Assembly (NCBI RefSeq): GCF_014205215.1
Contig: NZ_JACHNC010000001.1
Location: 7,622,501 to 7,686,500, forward strand
Direction: 5' to 3'
From: Actinoplanes lobatus
Lineage (GTDB): Bacteria > Actinomycetota > Actinomycetes > Mycobacteriales > Micromonosporaceae
Length of the DNA stretch: 64,000 nucleotides
Position numbers and translations under genes: made by a program. The notes below the pieces were generated by a model. The model searched no databases, was not told the DNA's origin, and saw only the letters and a list, made by a program, of their open reading frames with translations. Below, one piece after another: positions 42,794-50,743 of this stretch (its first letter is position 1; the number at the start of each line of letters is the position of its first letter).

Positions 42794-43017
42794 TCACCAG
42801 CCGAACCGATCAACGGAGTCAAAACTCGCGAACCTCTGGTGTCGTTTGTCGCGAGCCTAATCAGCCGGCCGGTCACCTCCGCATACCCAGGTTCCGGCCA
42901 GCGCGAATCCCTGGCCGCAGCCACACCGCAGACTGCCCACCCCCGGGTAAGGCAGCGCCGGTTCCGGCGCTCCGCCGGTTAAAGTGAGCAGCCGTCCTCG
43001 TGCGTTCTTTCTAGATG

Positions 43018-43068
43018 TGCCAGATACAGTGAGCCCAACCGTCAAGATCGGGCTCACTGTATCTGGCA
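43018..43068. repeat. 19-bp-arm inverted repeat at the recombinase gene
   Basis: TGCCAGATACAGTGAGCCC (43018-43036) and its perfect complement (43050-43068) flank a 13-base centre. The repeat ends 9 bases before the likely start codon of the tyrosine recombinase. Its size and position suit a recombinase-binding crossover site, an operator, or an RNA hairpin controlling translation. Confidence 0.75.
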
Positions 43069-43076
43069 AACCCCAG

Positions 43077-44264
43077 GTGAGAGCTTTGATCATTTGCCAC
43101 ACCCACGGAGCCGGGACCGCCATCCCCGGATCCAGCAGCACGCCGGCCCCCGACCGGTTGCCGCTCCCTGCCGTGCCTGCAGAAAGCGGGGGCCTGACAG
43201 CGCGAGTCACCCGGATCGCGTCGCTGGTCGCCGGGATGCCTGCGCTGCCGGCCGACGACGGCAGCCGCTACAGCCCGCGCCGGCTCACCGTCGCCTGGCT
43301 CCTGGAAGCCGAATCCGTGCACACCGAACGCGCCCACGGCCGGGACCTGGAAGCGTTCCTGCACTGGTGCGACCGGGAACGCCTCGACCCGCTGAACGCC
43401 CGCCCCACCGACCTCGGCCAGTTCAAAGTCTGGCGGGAACTATCCGGCAGCACCGGCAAACCGGCCGCCGCCAGCACCGTCGCCCGCGCCCTGGCATCGG
43501 TATCAAGCTGGTACGCCCACCTGGTCGCCAACACCGACGGCGCGGTAACCCGCAACCCGGCCACCACGGTGAAACGGCCTGCGGTCAACCGGCACACCTC
43601 CACCACCGCGGGGCTGACCCTCGACGAGGTCGACGCGTTGCTCGCCGCCGCCGACGCCCAAGTCACCGCCCGTGCCGCGGCGGCCGGGCGGACCCCGACC
43701 GGACATGCCCACTATCTGGCCGCGCTGCGCGATCGAGCTCTACTGCGGCTGCTCGCCGACCTCGGCCTTCGCATCAGCGAAGCCCTCGACCGCGACCTCG
43801 GCGACCTGAGCCACAACGCCGGGCACCGCACCCTGCGCTTCATCGGCAAAGGCGGCATCGGCCGGGAACGGCCGCTGCCCGCGCACACCCTGCACGCCCT
43901 CGACGACTACCTCGACGCCCGCGCCGCCGCAGCCGCCATCAGCACCGACCGGCTCAGCGGTCCGCTGTTCGCGACCACCGGCCGCGCCGGGGACGGGCGG
44001 CTCGCCGAACCCAACGTGTTCCTGACCATCCGCCGGCTGGCGCGCGTGGCCGGCATCGGCGCCGCCGACCGGCTCTCACCGCACTCGCTGCGGCACGCCT
44101 TCGCCACCGGTGCCCGCGACGCCGGCGTGCCGCTGGAAGACGTCCAGGACGCCATGGGTCACGCCGACCCGCGCACCACCCGCCGCTACGACCGCGACCG
44201 GCACAACATCGACCGTGACCCCGCGTTCATCCTCGGCGCCCGCCGCGCCAGCCGCACCCGGTAA
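43077..44264 (+). CDS. Tyrosine recombinase (XerC/D-like), intact
   Basis: 395 residues from the GTG at 43077; the frame is open from 42984, but that part would run through the inverted repeat. The N-terminal core-binding domain is complete (SVHTERAHGRDLEAFLHWCD, LASVSSWYAHLVANTDGAVT). All catalytic residues are present: Arg in LADLGLRISEALDRDLGDL, Lys in FIGKGGIGRERPLP, H-x-x-R in SPHSLRHAFATGARDAG, and G-H plus Tyr in MGHADPRTTRRYDRDR. It can therefore be active and is the only complete recombinase in the island. No accessory excisionase was found. Confidence 0.92.
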   Translation: MRALIICHTHGAGTAIPGSSSTPAPDRLPLPAVPAESGGLTARVTRIASLVAGMPALPADDGSRYSPRRLTVAWLLEAESVHTERAHGRDLEAFLHWCDRERLDPLNARPTDLGQFKVWRELSGSTGKPAAASTVARALASVSSWYAHLVANTDGAVTRNPATTVKRPAVNRHTSTTAGLTLDEVDALLAAADAQVTARAAAAGRTPTGHAHYLAALRDRALLRLLADLGLRISEALDRDLGDLSHNAGHRTLRFIGKGGIGRERPLPAHTLHALDDYLDARAAAAAISTDRLSGPLFATTGRAGDGRLAEPNVFLTIRRLARVAGIGAADRLSPHSLRHAFATGARDAGVPLEDVQDAMGHADPRTTRRYDRDRHNIDRDPAFILGARRASRTR

Positions 44265-44434
44265 CCGGGTGCCCTGCCCGACGACACACCTCCTGGGGTT
44301 GTAGCCGTCGCTCCTGCCGCCGGAGGTATTAGCGGACGTCGTGGAGCAGTCCTCCTAAGCGCGTAGGCAAAGGTTCTGCGCGTAACGGCCTCGGGCGGAA
44401 CGCGCTCGGCTAGAGGGACATACCAACAGGAAAA

Positions 44435-44484
44435 CCTCGTCGTGGGTTCGGCAAGTTTCCACACCAGACCGAACCCCGACGAGG
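44435..44484. repeat. Imperfect inverted repeat, probable insertion-sequence remnant
   Basis: CCTCGTCGTGGGTTCGG (44435-44451) pairs with CCGAACCCCGACGAGG (44469-44484) with one bulged base and a 17-base centre. It lies in the gene-free 44265-44500 stretch, just before the Tn3 remnant. It resembles the 5' leader of an actinobacterial transposase gene, but the element cannot be named. Confidence 0.45.
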
Positions 44485-44499
44485 TCACTGCCAGTATGC

Positions 44500-45065
44500 G
44501 CCCCGCGCACGTCTACACCCGGCGGTGAGCACCCTGGCCCGGCTGGTGGCGCAGGTCCGCGGGCAGGCCGCCGACCGGCTGCATGAGCGGCTGTCCGCTC
44601 TGGTGTCGGCCGAGCAAGCGCGCCTGCTGGAGCAGCTGCTCGACGTTTCGGAGAGCTCGCGGTTCTCGCAGCTGAACGGCTGCGGACGCCGGTGACCAGG
44701 ACGTCGGGCACGGCATGGTACGGGCGTTGCAGCGGGCCGGCGAGGTCACCGGGCTCGGGCTCAGCGGGCTGGATGTCGGGGTGGTGCCGCTACGGCGGGT
44801 GTGGGAGCTGGCCCGGTACGGGCTGGAGGCAAAGGCGCCGACGCTGCGCCGGCACCCGTACCCGCGGAAGCTGGCCACCCTCCTGGCGACGGTGCGGGCG
44901 CTGGAGGCGCGCCTCACGCAGCTCGGCGAGGCCTTGGCCGGCTACGGCCGGATCTTCAAGACCCTGCACGTGCTGACCTTCGTCGACGACGAACCGTACC
45001 GGCGCCAGATCAAGGGCATACGCAACCTCAACGAGGGCCGCGCCTCTATGTTGACCATCGATGTC
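44500..45065 (+). pseudogene. Tn3-family transposase, internally deleted
   Basis: The DUF4158 N-terminal part is readable in pieces: TLARLVAQVRGQAADRLHER, then LVSAEQARLLEQLLDVSESS, and, after a frameshift near 44690, RALQRAGEVTGLGLSGLDVG, RRVWELARYGLEAKAPTLRR and RKLATLLATVRALEARL. The next residues (YGRIFKTLHVLTFVDDEPYR, RQIKGIRNLNEGR) belong to the far C-terminal DDE domain, so several hundred residues are deleted between them. It is a dead relic, probably of the same element class as the serine recombinase fragments. Confidence 0.85.
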
Positions 45066-45129
45066 AGGCGATGGTGATGAGGGGCGATTTCTTACTGCTG
45101 GCCAGGAACGGACGGCCCGATGGCTCCGC

Positions 45130-45267
45130 CTATACGACTAGGGCCAGCTCGGAACGTTTGAATGACGCCGTGCCGGCGGCTTGGGCTGGCGTCGCGATGA
45201 GGATCGGCAGGGCGATGGCCAGAGTCGCCGTCACGGCGGCCGTGGCCAGGAACCGTCGTACCTTCAT
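45130..45267 (-). CDS. Tiny secreted peptide or truncated exported protein
   Basis: 45 residues from the ATG at 45267, preceded by a very good ribosome site (GGAGG, 5-base spacer). A textbook Sec signal (KVRRFLATAAVTATLAIALP, then ILIATPAQA) is followed by only about 15 residues (AGTASFKRSELALVV) before a TAG. The strong ribosome site and signal argue that it is expressed. The short mature part may be a real peptide, but a gene truncated by a neighbouring insertion is as likely. A palindrome (45289-45310) lies upstream. Confidence 0.6.
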   Translation of the reverse strand: MKVRRFLATAAVTATLAIALPILIATPAQAAGTASFKRSELALVV

Positions 45268-45288
45268 ACAAACCTCCGTAGCGGGAGA

Positions 45289-45310
45289 TGCGCTTACATC
45301 TCAAAGCGCA
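45289..45310. promoter_or_regulatory. Palindrome upstream of the small secreted peptide gene
   Basis: TGCGCTT and AAGCGCA form 7-bp arms around an 8-base centre, about 22 bases ahead of the start codon. It could be an operator. Confidence 0.4.
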
Positions 45311-45399
45311 CTTAAGTCATGTAGAGCCTAAACCACTCCAGGGCGCGCAGCCGAAACGACGGCTACCCGCCCCTTCTGATAGTTCACGGAAGCCAGTCA

Positions 45400-45820
45400 G
45401 AGTGCCGTGGAGCACGCAGTGTGCGCTCAACTCGGGGCGTACGGGTCCGGGCGGGGGTACTGGGGCGGCGCGCCATCATGGGGGCTGACCGGCCAGGTCG
45501 AAGTGGTTGCCGGTGGCCCATTCGCCTCGCGTTCGCCGCGAGCCGGCGGGGCCAGTCCAGGCCGATCGCGTCGTCGTAGAAGAGCTGGTCGCCGCCGCCG
45601 TCCTCGGAGCCGGGCCACACGGCGCCTTCGTGATCGCACCGTCGGCACTGACATCGGCCAGATCAAGGCCGATCATCCGGTCGTAGGCGTCCAAGGCCAG
45701 TTCGTACACCCGCTCACCGAGACCGGCATCGGCCCAGGACCGCAGACGGCGGCGGATCGTCCGGTCCGAACACGAATCCGACGCGACACGTTCACAGCGC
45801 AACAACGTACGACGATTCAT
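45400..45820 (-). pseudogene. IS5-type DDE transposase fragment
   Basis: The readable part is SDRTIRRRLRSWADAGLGER followed by VYELALDAYDRMIGLDLADV and SADGAITKAPCG, which matches the region around the first catalytic Asp of IS5/IS1373-like transposases of actinobacteria (S-x-D-G-x-I-T-K-A-P). After a frameshift the rest is degenerate (DQLFYDDAIGLDWPRRLAAN), and the C-terminal Glu region is lacking. Confidence 0.7.
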
Positions 45821-45854
45821 TCCGCCGCGGCAGACGTCACGCCAAGATCGCTTG

Positions 45855-46009
45855 TAGCGCTAACCGCTTTACCGATCTTCCTCAACCCCGCGACCAGCCT
45901 TACCGCCAATTTTCACAAGATCGTCAGTCGAGGGCCGTGTCCACTCGGAGCTCCCCCGACTCAAGATCATCATTAGCGTTACCTTCCGTTCCGATGTTCC
46001 TCAACCCCG
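45855..46009. repeat. Pair of 36-base direct repeats
   Basis: Blocks 45855-45890 and 45974-46009 both begin TAGCG(C/T)TA and end with CCGAT(C/G)TTCCTCAACCCCG, 119 bases apart. The 45821-46076 stretch has no gene. The repeats may be element ends or operator copies. Confidence 0.5.
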
Positions 46010-46076
46010 GAAGCGCGATCGGAAGGGGAAGCCTGAGATTGAGTCTTCCAGGCCGGGAGCGATGGGCGGCGATCCC

Positions 46077-47231
46077 TCAGCTGTCGGCTGGCCCGCCGCC
46101 TCGGGCGAGGGCCTCCCAGGCGGCGGAGATGGGTGCGAAGGCGCGCATGTCGCCGGTTCGGCCGTCTCCCATCTTGTTCATGGCGTAGGCGTAGGTTGCG
46201 CGCGCATCCATGTCGATGATGGTCAGCGAACCACCCGCGCCGCCCCAGAACAGGGTGTTGGGGTTGGGCATGAAGTCGCCCCCGACCGCGAAGCCGAGCC
46301 CGAAGCGGACGGGTATGCCGAGGATGAGGTCCGGGCCCTCGATCTGGACCCGCAGGGCGCTGCGGCACGTCGCCTCGGACAGGAAGCGCCGGCCCTGGGC
46401 GACACCGCCGTTGGCGAGGATGGTGTGAACCTGGGCGACGGAGCGCGCGTTTCCGGTGCCGCCGCCGGCGGGTATCTCGGCGGCGCGCCACGCCCGTGAG
46501 TTGACCACCGACGCGTCGAGCCGCGGGTTGTGCGCCGCGTTGTCCTGCAGCTCTGTCACGTCGGCGGAGAAGGGCTCCTGCTCGGGCGGGATCAGCTCGG
46601 CGACCCGGGATTCCTCGGACGCCGCCAGTCCGATATGGAAGTCGGCGCCGAGCGGCTCGGCGATCTCCTCCCGGAACACCGTGCCCAGCGACCGGCCGGT
46701 GATCCGCCGCACGACCTCACCGATCAGGAACCCCTGGGTGACCACGTGGTAGCCGGATGCGGTACCGGGCTTCCAGAACGGCTCCTGGGCCGCCAGCAAC
46801 GCGGTCGCCTTCTCCCAGTCGTAGAGATCCTCGGGCCGCAACGGCTCACGCCAGCCGCACAGCCCCGCGGAGTGGCTCATCACCTGGGCGACCGTGACCT
46901 CGTGCTTGCCGTTGACGGCGAACTGCGGCCAGTACCGCGCCACCGGCGCGTCGAAGTCGAGTTCGCCGCGGTCGGCGATCAGCAGTGCGGTCAGGGCCGC
47001 CATGGTTTTGGTGGTCGAGAATACGTTGACGATCGTGTCCCGCTCCCAGACCCGGGTGCGTGCCGCGTCGGAGTACCCACCGAAGAGGTCGGCGACCGTC
47101 TCACCGTCGACCGTGGCGCAGAAGCTGGCACCCACCTCGGCGCCGTCGGTGAAGTTCTTCACGAACGCGGCGCGAACGCCCGCCATGTCCTCACGGACGA
47201 ATCCCCGCACGTCCCCGTCAGCCATCGCCAT
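46077..47231 (-). CDS. Class C beta-lactamase-fold serine hydrolase
   Basis: 384 residues, no signal peptide. The nucleophile motif S-x-x-K is in NVFSTTKTMAALTALLIADR, the Tyr motif in ASGYHVVTQGFLIGEVVRRI (Y-x-V rather than Y-x-N), and a Trp-Gly-Gly strand motif in FWGGAGGSLTIIDMDARATY. These features match EstB-type esterases and amide hydrolases rather than true beta-lactamases. The substrate is unknown. It is the first intact gene to the right of the island. Confidence 0.9.
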   Translation of the reverse strand: MAMADGDVRGFVREDMAGVRAAFVKNFTDGAEVGASFCATVDGETVADLFGGYSDAARTRVWERDTIVNVFSTTKTMAALTALLIADRGELDFDAPVARYWPQFAVNGKHEVTVAQVMSHSAGLCGWREPLRPEDLYDWEKATALLAAQEPFWKPGTASGYHVVTQGFLIGEVVRRITGRSLGTVFREEIAEPLGADFHIGLAASEESRVAELIPPEQEPFSADVTELQDNAAHNPRLDASVVNSRAWRAAEIPAGGGTGNARSVAQVHTILANGGVAQGRRFLSEATCRSALRVQIEGPDLILGIPVRFGLGFAVGGDFMPNPNTLFWGGAGGSLTIIDMDARATYAYAMNKMGDGRTGDMRAFAPISAAWEALARGGGPADS

Positions 47232-47402
47232 CCCCCGGAAATCGGACGAACAGCATCAGTCTCCGCTGTGGTCTTTTGCCAGACAACGCATTTGTCGGCC
47301 GCACGGGACGACGTGTCCCCGGCCGTTCGGCAACCAACCGAAACCGGAGGTCCGTCCAGGCCCCGAGGGGCGCACGTTCATGCCGCGATCCGGTACGCCA
47401 AA

Positions 47403-47423
47403 GCCCGGGACGGCGTCCCGGGC
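47403..47423. promoter_or_regulatory. Perfect inverted repeat upstream of kinase gene
   Basis: GCCCGGGACG and CGTCCCGGGC flank one base, about 64 bases before the start of the phosphotransferase gene and between two divergent genes. It is an operator or a hairpin. Confidence 0.5.
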
Positions 47424-47486
47424 GGAGGCGCATTCAAGGCATCGTCGATTCCGAACGTCTGCCGGCGTCTGGGCTTACGATGCCGT

Positions 47487-48419
47487 GTGACGTTTACACC
47501 TCGGACCGCGTGGGCCGGTGCGCCGGAAGCAGTGCGGTCGGCAGTCGCGGGGGCGCTCGGGAGCGTGATCGTCGGCCATACGGACCTGCACGGTGGCATG
47601 TCGCCCGGCCCCGCCGCGGGTTTGCGCCTCGCCGACGGGCGGCGGGTTTTCGTCAAGGCCGTGTCCGCTGAGGTGCGGGCGCACAACCACCGGATGATCG
47701 CGCAGGAGTCCGCGGTCCTCGACGTTCTACCGATGTCGGTGCCGGCGCCTCGGCGCCTGGCCACTGTCGAGCACGGGCCGTGGATCGCCATGGCCACCAC
47801 CTGGGCCGCCGGTGAGACCGCCGAACTGTGGACGGACGCGTCGATCGCCGCCGTCGCGGAGGCGTGCCGGACGGCGAGCGGACATCCGGCACCGGGCGCC
47901 CTGCCGCCGGTGGCCGAGCGCGTCTTCGACTTCGACGGCTGGGCGCGGTTGCTCGAGATCGGTCCGGGCGGCGTGTGGGAGGCGGCCTACGTGGAACCGG
48001 CGGCCGAGGTGGTGGCGGGATGGGAGCGCTGGACGGCCGGCGATGCGCTGGTGCACCGGGATGTCCGCCTCGACAACACAACGGTCGCCGCGGGCCGGCG
48101 GACGGCGGTGTTGCTCGACTGGGCGTACGCGGCCGCCGGCGCGCCCTGGATCGATCTCGCCCAGCTGGCGGCGGACGTGGTCGCCACCGGGCACTCCCTC
48201 GGGCCGCGGGCGGCCACGGATGCGGCGTACCGGCTGCTGCGGACGCTGCCGCCCGAGGCGTCGCGCTTCGTCGTGGGGCTGGCCGGCATGTGGACCATTC
48301 GGGCCGCGACGGTTCCGGACACCTTCAATCCGAGTATCTCCGCCTGGCGGCGCGCGCGATCGGCCGCCTTACAACCCTTGGTCGCCCGGCTGATCGCCGA
48401 CCTTCGCGGCTCCGTCTGA
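47487..48419 (+). CDS. Aminoglycoside-phosphotransferase-fold kinase
   Basis: 310 residues from the GTG at 47487. The kinase core is visible: VFVKAVSAEVRAHNH with the ATP-binding Lys, the Brenner loop ALVHRDVRLDNTTV (H-R-D-x-R-x-D-N) and the metal Asp in AVLLDWAYAAAGAPWIDLAQ. The size fits the APH family. Members phosphorylate antibiotics, choline, homoserine or other small molecules, so resistance cannot be claimed from the sequence. Confidence 0.9.
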   Translation: MTFTPRTAWAGAPEAVRSAVAGALGSVIVGHTDLHGGMSPGPAAGLRLADGRRVFVKAVSAEVRAHNHRMIAQESAVLDVLPMSVPAPRRLATVEHGPWIAMATTWAAGETAELWTDASIAAVAEACRTASGHPAPGALPPVAERVFDFDGWARLLEIGPGGVWEAAYVEPAAEVVAGWERWTAGDALVHRDVRLDNTTVAAGRRTAVLLDWAYAAAGAPWIDLAQLAADVVATGHSLGPRAATDAAYRLLRTLPPEASRFVVGLAGMWTIRAATVPDTFNPSISAWRRARSAALQPLVARLIADLRGSV

Positions 48420-48497
48420 CGGGAAACGGGACGGCAGAGTCGCGCTGACCCGCGGCGCTTCATCGGGTACGGCGGTGGCGCTCACCCCGTACCGTGG

Positions 48498-49208
48498 TCA
48501 TGTTTTCTCCCATGAGCAGGTGTCGCCGAGGGTGACGCGGCCCGGCTGCTCGACCGTCGCGAACACGCCGAAGGTCAGGCTGTGATGGCGGGCCAGCGTC
48601 TTGAGCAGGTCGTTGCGGCGGGCCGCCCCGTCCTGTGCCATGTCGATCATCACGCAGCGGGTGAGCTTCCGGACCGGCCGTAGGACGAGTTGGGGGCCGA
48701 TGCGCAGCAGGCCGCCCGGCCAGTCCTCCTCGGGGAAGCCGGTGCCGGGAAGGTCGATCAGGAGATTGGCCCGGAACCGTAGCGGGTCGATCTCCCGGCC
48801 GTTCGTCTCGGCGCCGGCCAACTCGGTCAGGCGGCGCAGCGCGGCCGTGGTGATGAGGCTGACCGGGCCCTCGTCGTGATGCGGGACGGCATCCTCGGGG
48901 GTGAGGGTCACCGTCCTGGTGAGCAGTTCGCTGACGGCCCGGTGCCCGTCCGGGTCGTCGGCCGCGAAACGGCGGCCGTCGGGCAGTTCGACGATCGGGG
49001 CCTGCCGGGCCGTGTGTGCCCGCAGAGCGAACAGGCCCGGCATCCGGCGGAACCGGCGGGTGTCCTTGCCGCTGCCGAACTTGCCGTCCGGATCGCGTAC
49101 CGCCCACAGCCGGTCGCCGGTGATACCGCGCTCGCCCACGTCGGCGGCTGACACCGTCTCCCCGAGCAGCGACTTGACCGGATAGCGGCGGATCTCGGCG
49201 ACTTTCAT
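48498..49208 (-). CDS. MOSC-domain protein
   Basis: 236 residues. The N-terminal MOSC beta-barrel begins MKVAEIRRYPVKSLLGETVS and has GERGITGDRLWAVRDPDGKF. The MOSC domain carries RFRANLLIDLPGTGFPEEDW and the conserved Cys in RPVRKLTRCVMIDMAQDG, the probable molybdenum-cofactor sulfur ligand. Relatives include the mARC and YcbX proteins, which reduce N-hydroxylated compounds. There is no separate ferredoxin domain here. Confidence 0.92.
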   Translation of the reverse strand: MKVAEIRRYPVKSLLGETVSAADVGERGITGDRLWAVRDPDGKFGSGKDTRRFRRMPGLFALRAHTARQAPIVELPDGRRFAADDPDGHRAVSELLTRTVTLTPEDAVPHHDEGPVSLITTAALRRLTELAGAETNGREIDPLRFRANLLIDLPGTGFPEEDWPGGLLRIGPQLVLRPVRKLTRCVMIDMAQDGAARRNDLLKTLARHHSLTFGVFATVEQPGRVTLGDTCSWEKT

Positions 49209-49426
49209 ACGCCCACAGTAGAAAGGCTGTCAGCGCAGCAATGCTCGAATGAATTCCAAGCCTGGTGGTCATGGCCGACGGCTCACAACAGGGGACCAAG
49301 TGCTGTTGTCCGCGTTCTCAGATGCCCCACCCGGCGCTCCGGCAAGAAGCGAAACGGTATGCACGGTAACCCCAGAAACAGGCCAGTTGCGGTATTTTCG
49401 ACGTGCTTTGAATAGGGCGTGATATT

Positions 49427-49455
49427 TTGACCGAAAAGGTAAGTATTTATATCGC
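49427..49455 (+). promoter_or_regulatory. Candidate promoter
   Basis: TTGACC (49427-49432) and TATCGC (49450-49455) are 17 bases apart in an unusually AT-rich stretch just ahead of the two-helix membrane protein gene. Confidence 0.5.
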
Positions 49456-49470
49456 TCCTAGGAGCCGGAA

Positions 49471-50028
49471 ATGCGCGCAACACTCGACAAGTTGATTTCA
49501 GCAGGCGGACTGATCCTGGCGGTTGGCCTTCTCATCGCCGGTGGTCTTCTCACCTACGCGTACACCTACATCGGAAACGAAGTGGAAGCCCAGCTCAGCG
49601 CCCAGGACATCACGATGCCCGAAGGTGCGGCCCTGGAGAAGCTCTCGCCAGCCGATCAGGAGGCGCTCAAGCCGTTCGCCGGCAGTCCGATGGACACCGG
49701 CCCGGAGGCCAAGGCGTACGCCGACCACTACATCAAGGCGCACTTGGACGCGATGTCCGGAGGCCGGACGTACTCCGAGGTCAGCGGCGAGTATGTCGCC
49801 ATGACCCCGGAGCAGAAGGCCACCCCGGAAGGCCAGAAGCTCGGCGAGCTGCGCATCAGTCTGTTCCAGGGCAACACACTGCGCGGCCTGCTGCTCTACG
49901 GCGCCGCGTTCGCAACGATGGGCACCATCGCCGGATACGCGGCGATCGCCGCGTTCGTCGGCGCGGTGCTCCTGCTGATCCTCGGGATCCTGGGCCTGCT
50001 CCACGCACGGCGTCAGCCACAAGGATGA
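49471..50028 (+). CDS. Two-helix membrane protein of unknown function
   Basis: 185 residues, with AGGAG 8 bases before the ATG. The N-terminal helix (LISAGGLILAVGLLIAGGLL) and the C-terminal helix (IAAFVGAVLLLILGILGLLH, with a preceding hydrophobic stretch) enclose an extracytoplasmic acidic domain (QLSAQDITMPEGAALEKLSP; DHYIKAHLDAMSGGRTYSEV). This layout is common in actinobacterial proteins of unknown function. It stands alone downstream of an AT-rich promoter. Confidence 0.75.
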   Translation: MRATLDKLISAGGLILAVGLLIAGGLLTYAYTYIGNEVEAQLSAQDITMPEGAALEKLSPADQEALKPFAGSPMDTGPEAKAYADHYIKAHLDAMSGGRTYSEVSGEYVAMTPEQKATPEGQKLGELRISLFQGNTLRGLLLYGAAFATMGTIAGYAAIAAFVGAVLLLILGILGLLHARRQPQG

Positions 50029-50041
50029 GAGACATCGCACG

Positions 50042-50536
50042 CTAAAAGGGGGGTCCGGCGCCGCGCAACCAGTGCTTGACGCGGGTGAAGTCGTCCTCGG
50101 TCAGGCCGGTGAACGGGTCGACCCGGTGCAGCAGGGCCGGGCCGGGGTGGTGGTCGGCGGCCCAGCGGCGGTCGATGTCGGTGAGTTCGTCGTCGAGCCA
50201 GACGAACGGGCGGCCGGCGGCCCACGCGGTGAGTGGCCGGGTCTTCCAGTGCAGGCCGTCGCCGGGCAGGTCGTCGTCGGGGAACGGGACGACCGGCAGC
50301 GGCGGCAGCCCGATCCGCGGCGCGACCAGCTCGTTCGCGGTCTCCATCCAGGTGGTGGCCCACATCAGGACGCCGCCGAGGGCGAGCAGGCGGCGACCGT
50401 CGGCCGGATCCAGGCGGTGGATCAGCGGATGGCCGGAGGGATCCGGCGGCGGGGCGGTGACGGTGACGCCGGGGCGGTGACGGAACGGAATCAGCGGGCC
50501 GTCGACATCGAGAAAGATCAGCGGGCGGTGGTTCAC
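50042..50536 (-). CDS. HAD-like (Swiss-army-knife RNA-repair type) domain protein
   Basis: About 164 residues from the GTG at 50536. The HAD motif I is NHRPLIFLDVDGPLIPFRHR (D-x-D-G), followed by a motif II-like LMWATTWMETANELVAPRIG and a motif IV-like FVWLDDELTDIDRRW. No cap domain is visible, as in the HAD_SAK family. A phosphatase or nucleotidase role is expected from the family; the substrate is unknown. Confidence 0.8.
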   Translation of the reverse strand: MNHRPLIFLDVDGPLIPFRHRPGVTVTAPPPDPSGHPLIHRLDPADGRRLLALGGVLMWATTWMETANELVAPRIGLPPLPVVPFPDDDLPGDGLHWKTRPLTAWAAGRPFVWLDDELTDIDRRWAADHHPGPALLHRVDPFTGLTEDDFTRVKHWLRGAGPPF

Positions 50537-50743
50537 TCCCGGAAAACTACCCGGGAGGCGGACCAGCCGGCCGGGAACCCGAAACCGGACATCAGGAGAT
50601 GCCGGTGATGTTTCGGCGGGACGGGTTCGACGCGGCGCGTTTCGGGGCATCGGCCGGAAGACATGGAGGGCGGTCATGCGCCGCCGGTGGCCCTGAACGA
50701 GAATGAGGCTGCACATACGGTTGCCGATTCGGGAGGACTTTCC

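Noticed and set aside
47487..48419. Calling the APH-fold gene an aminoglycoside resistance gene
   Set aside because: Only general kinase motifs are visible; the family covers many non-antibiotic substrates.
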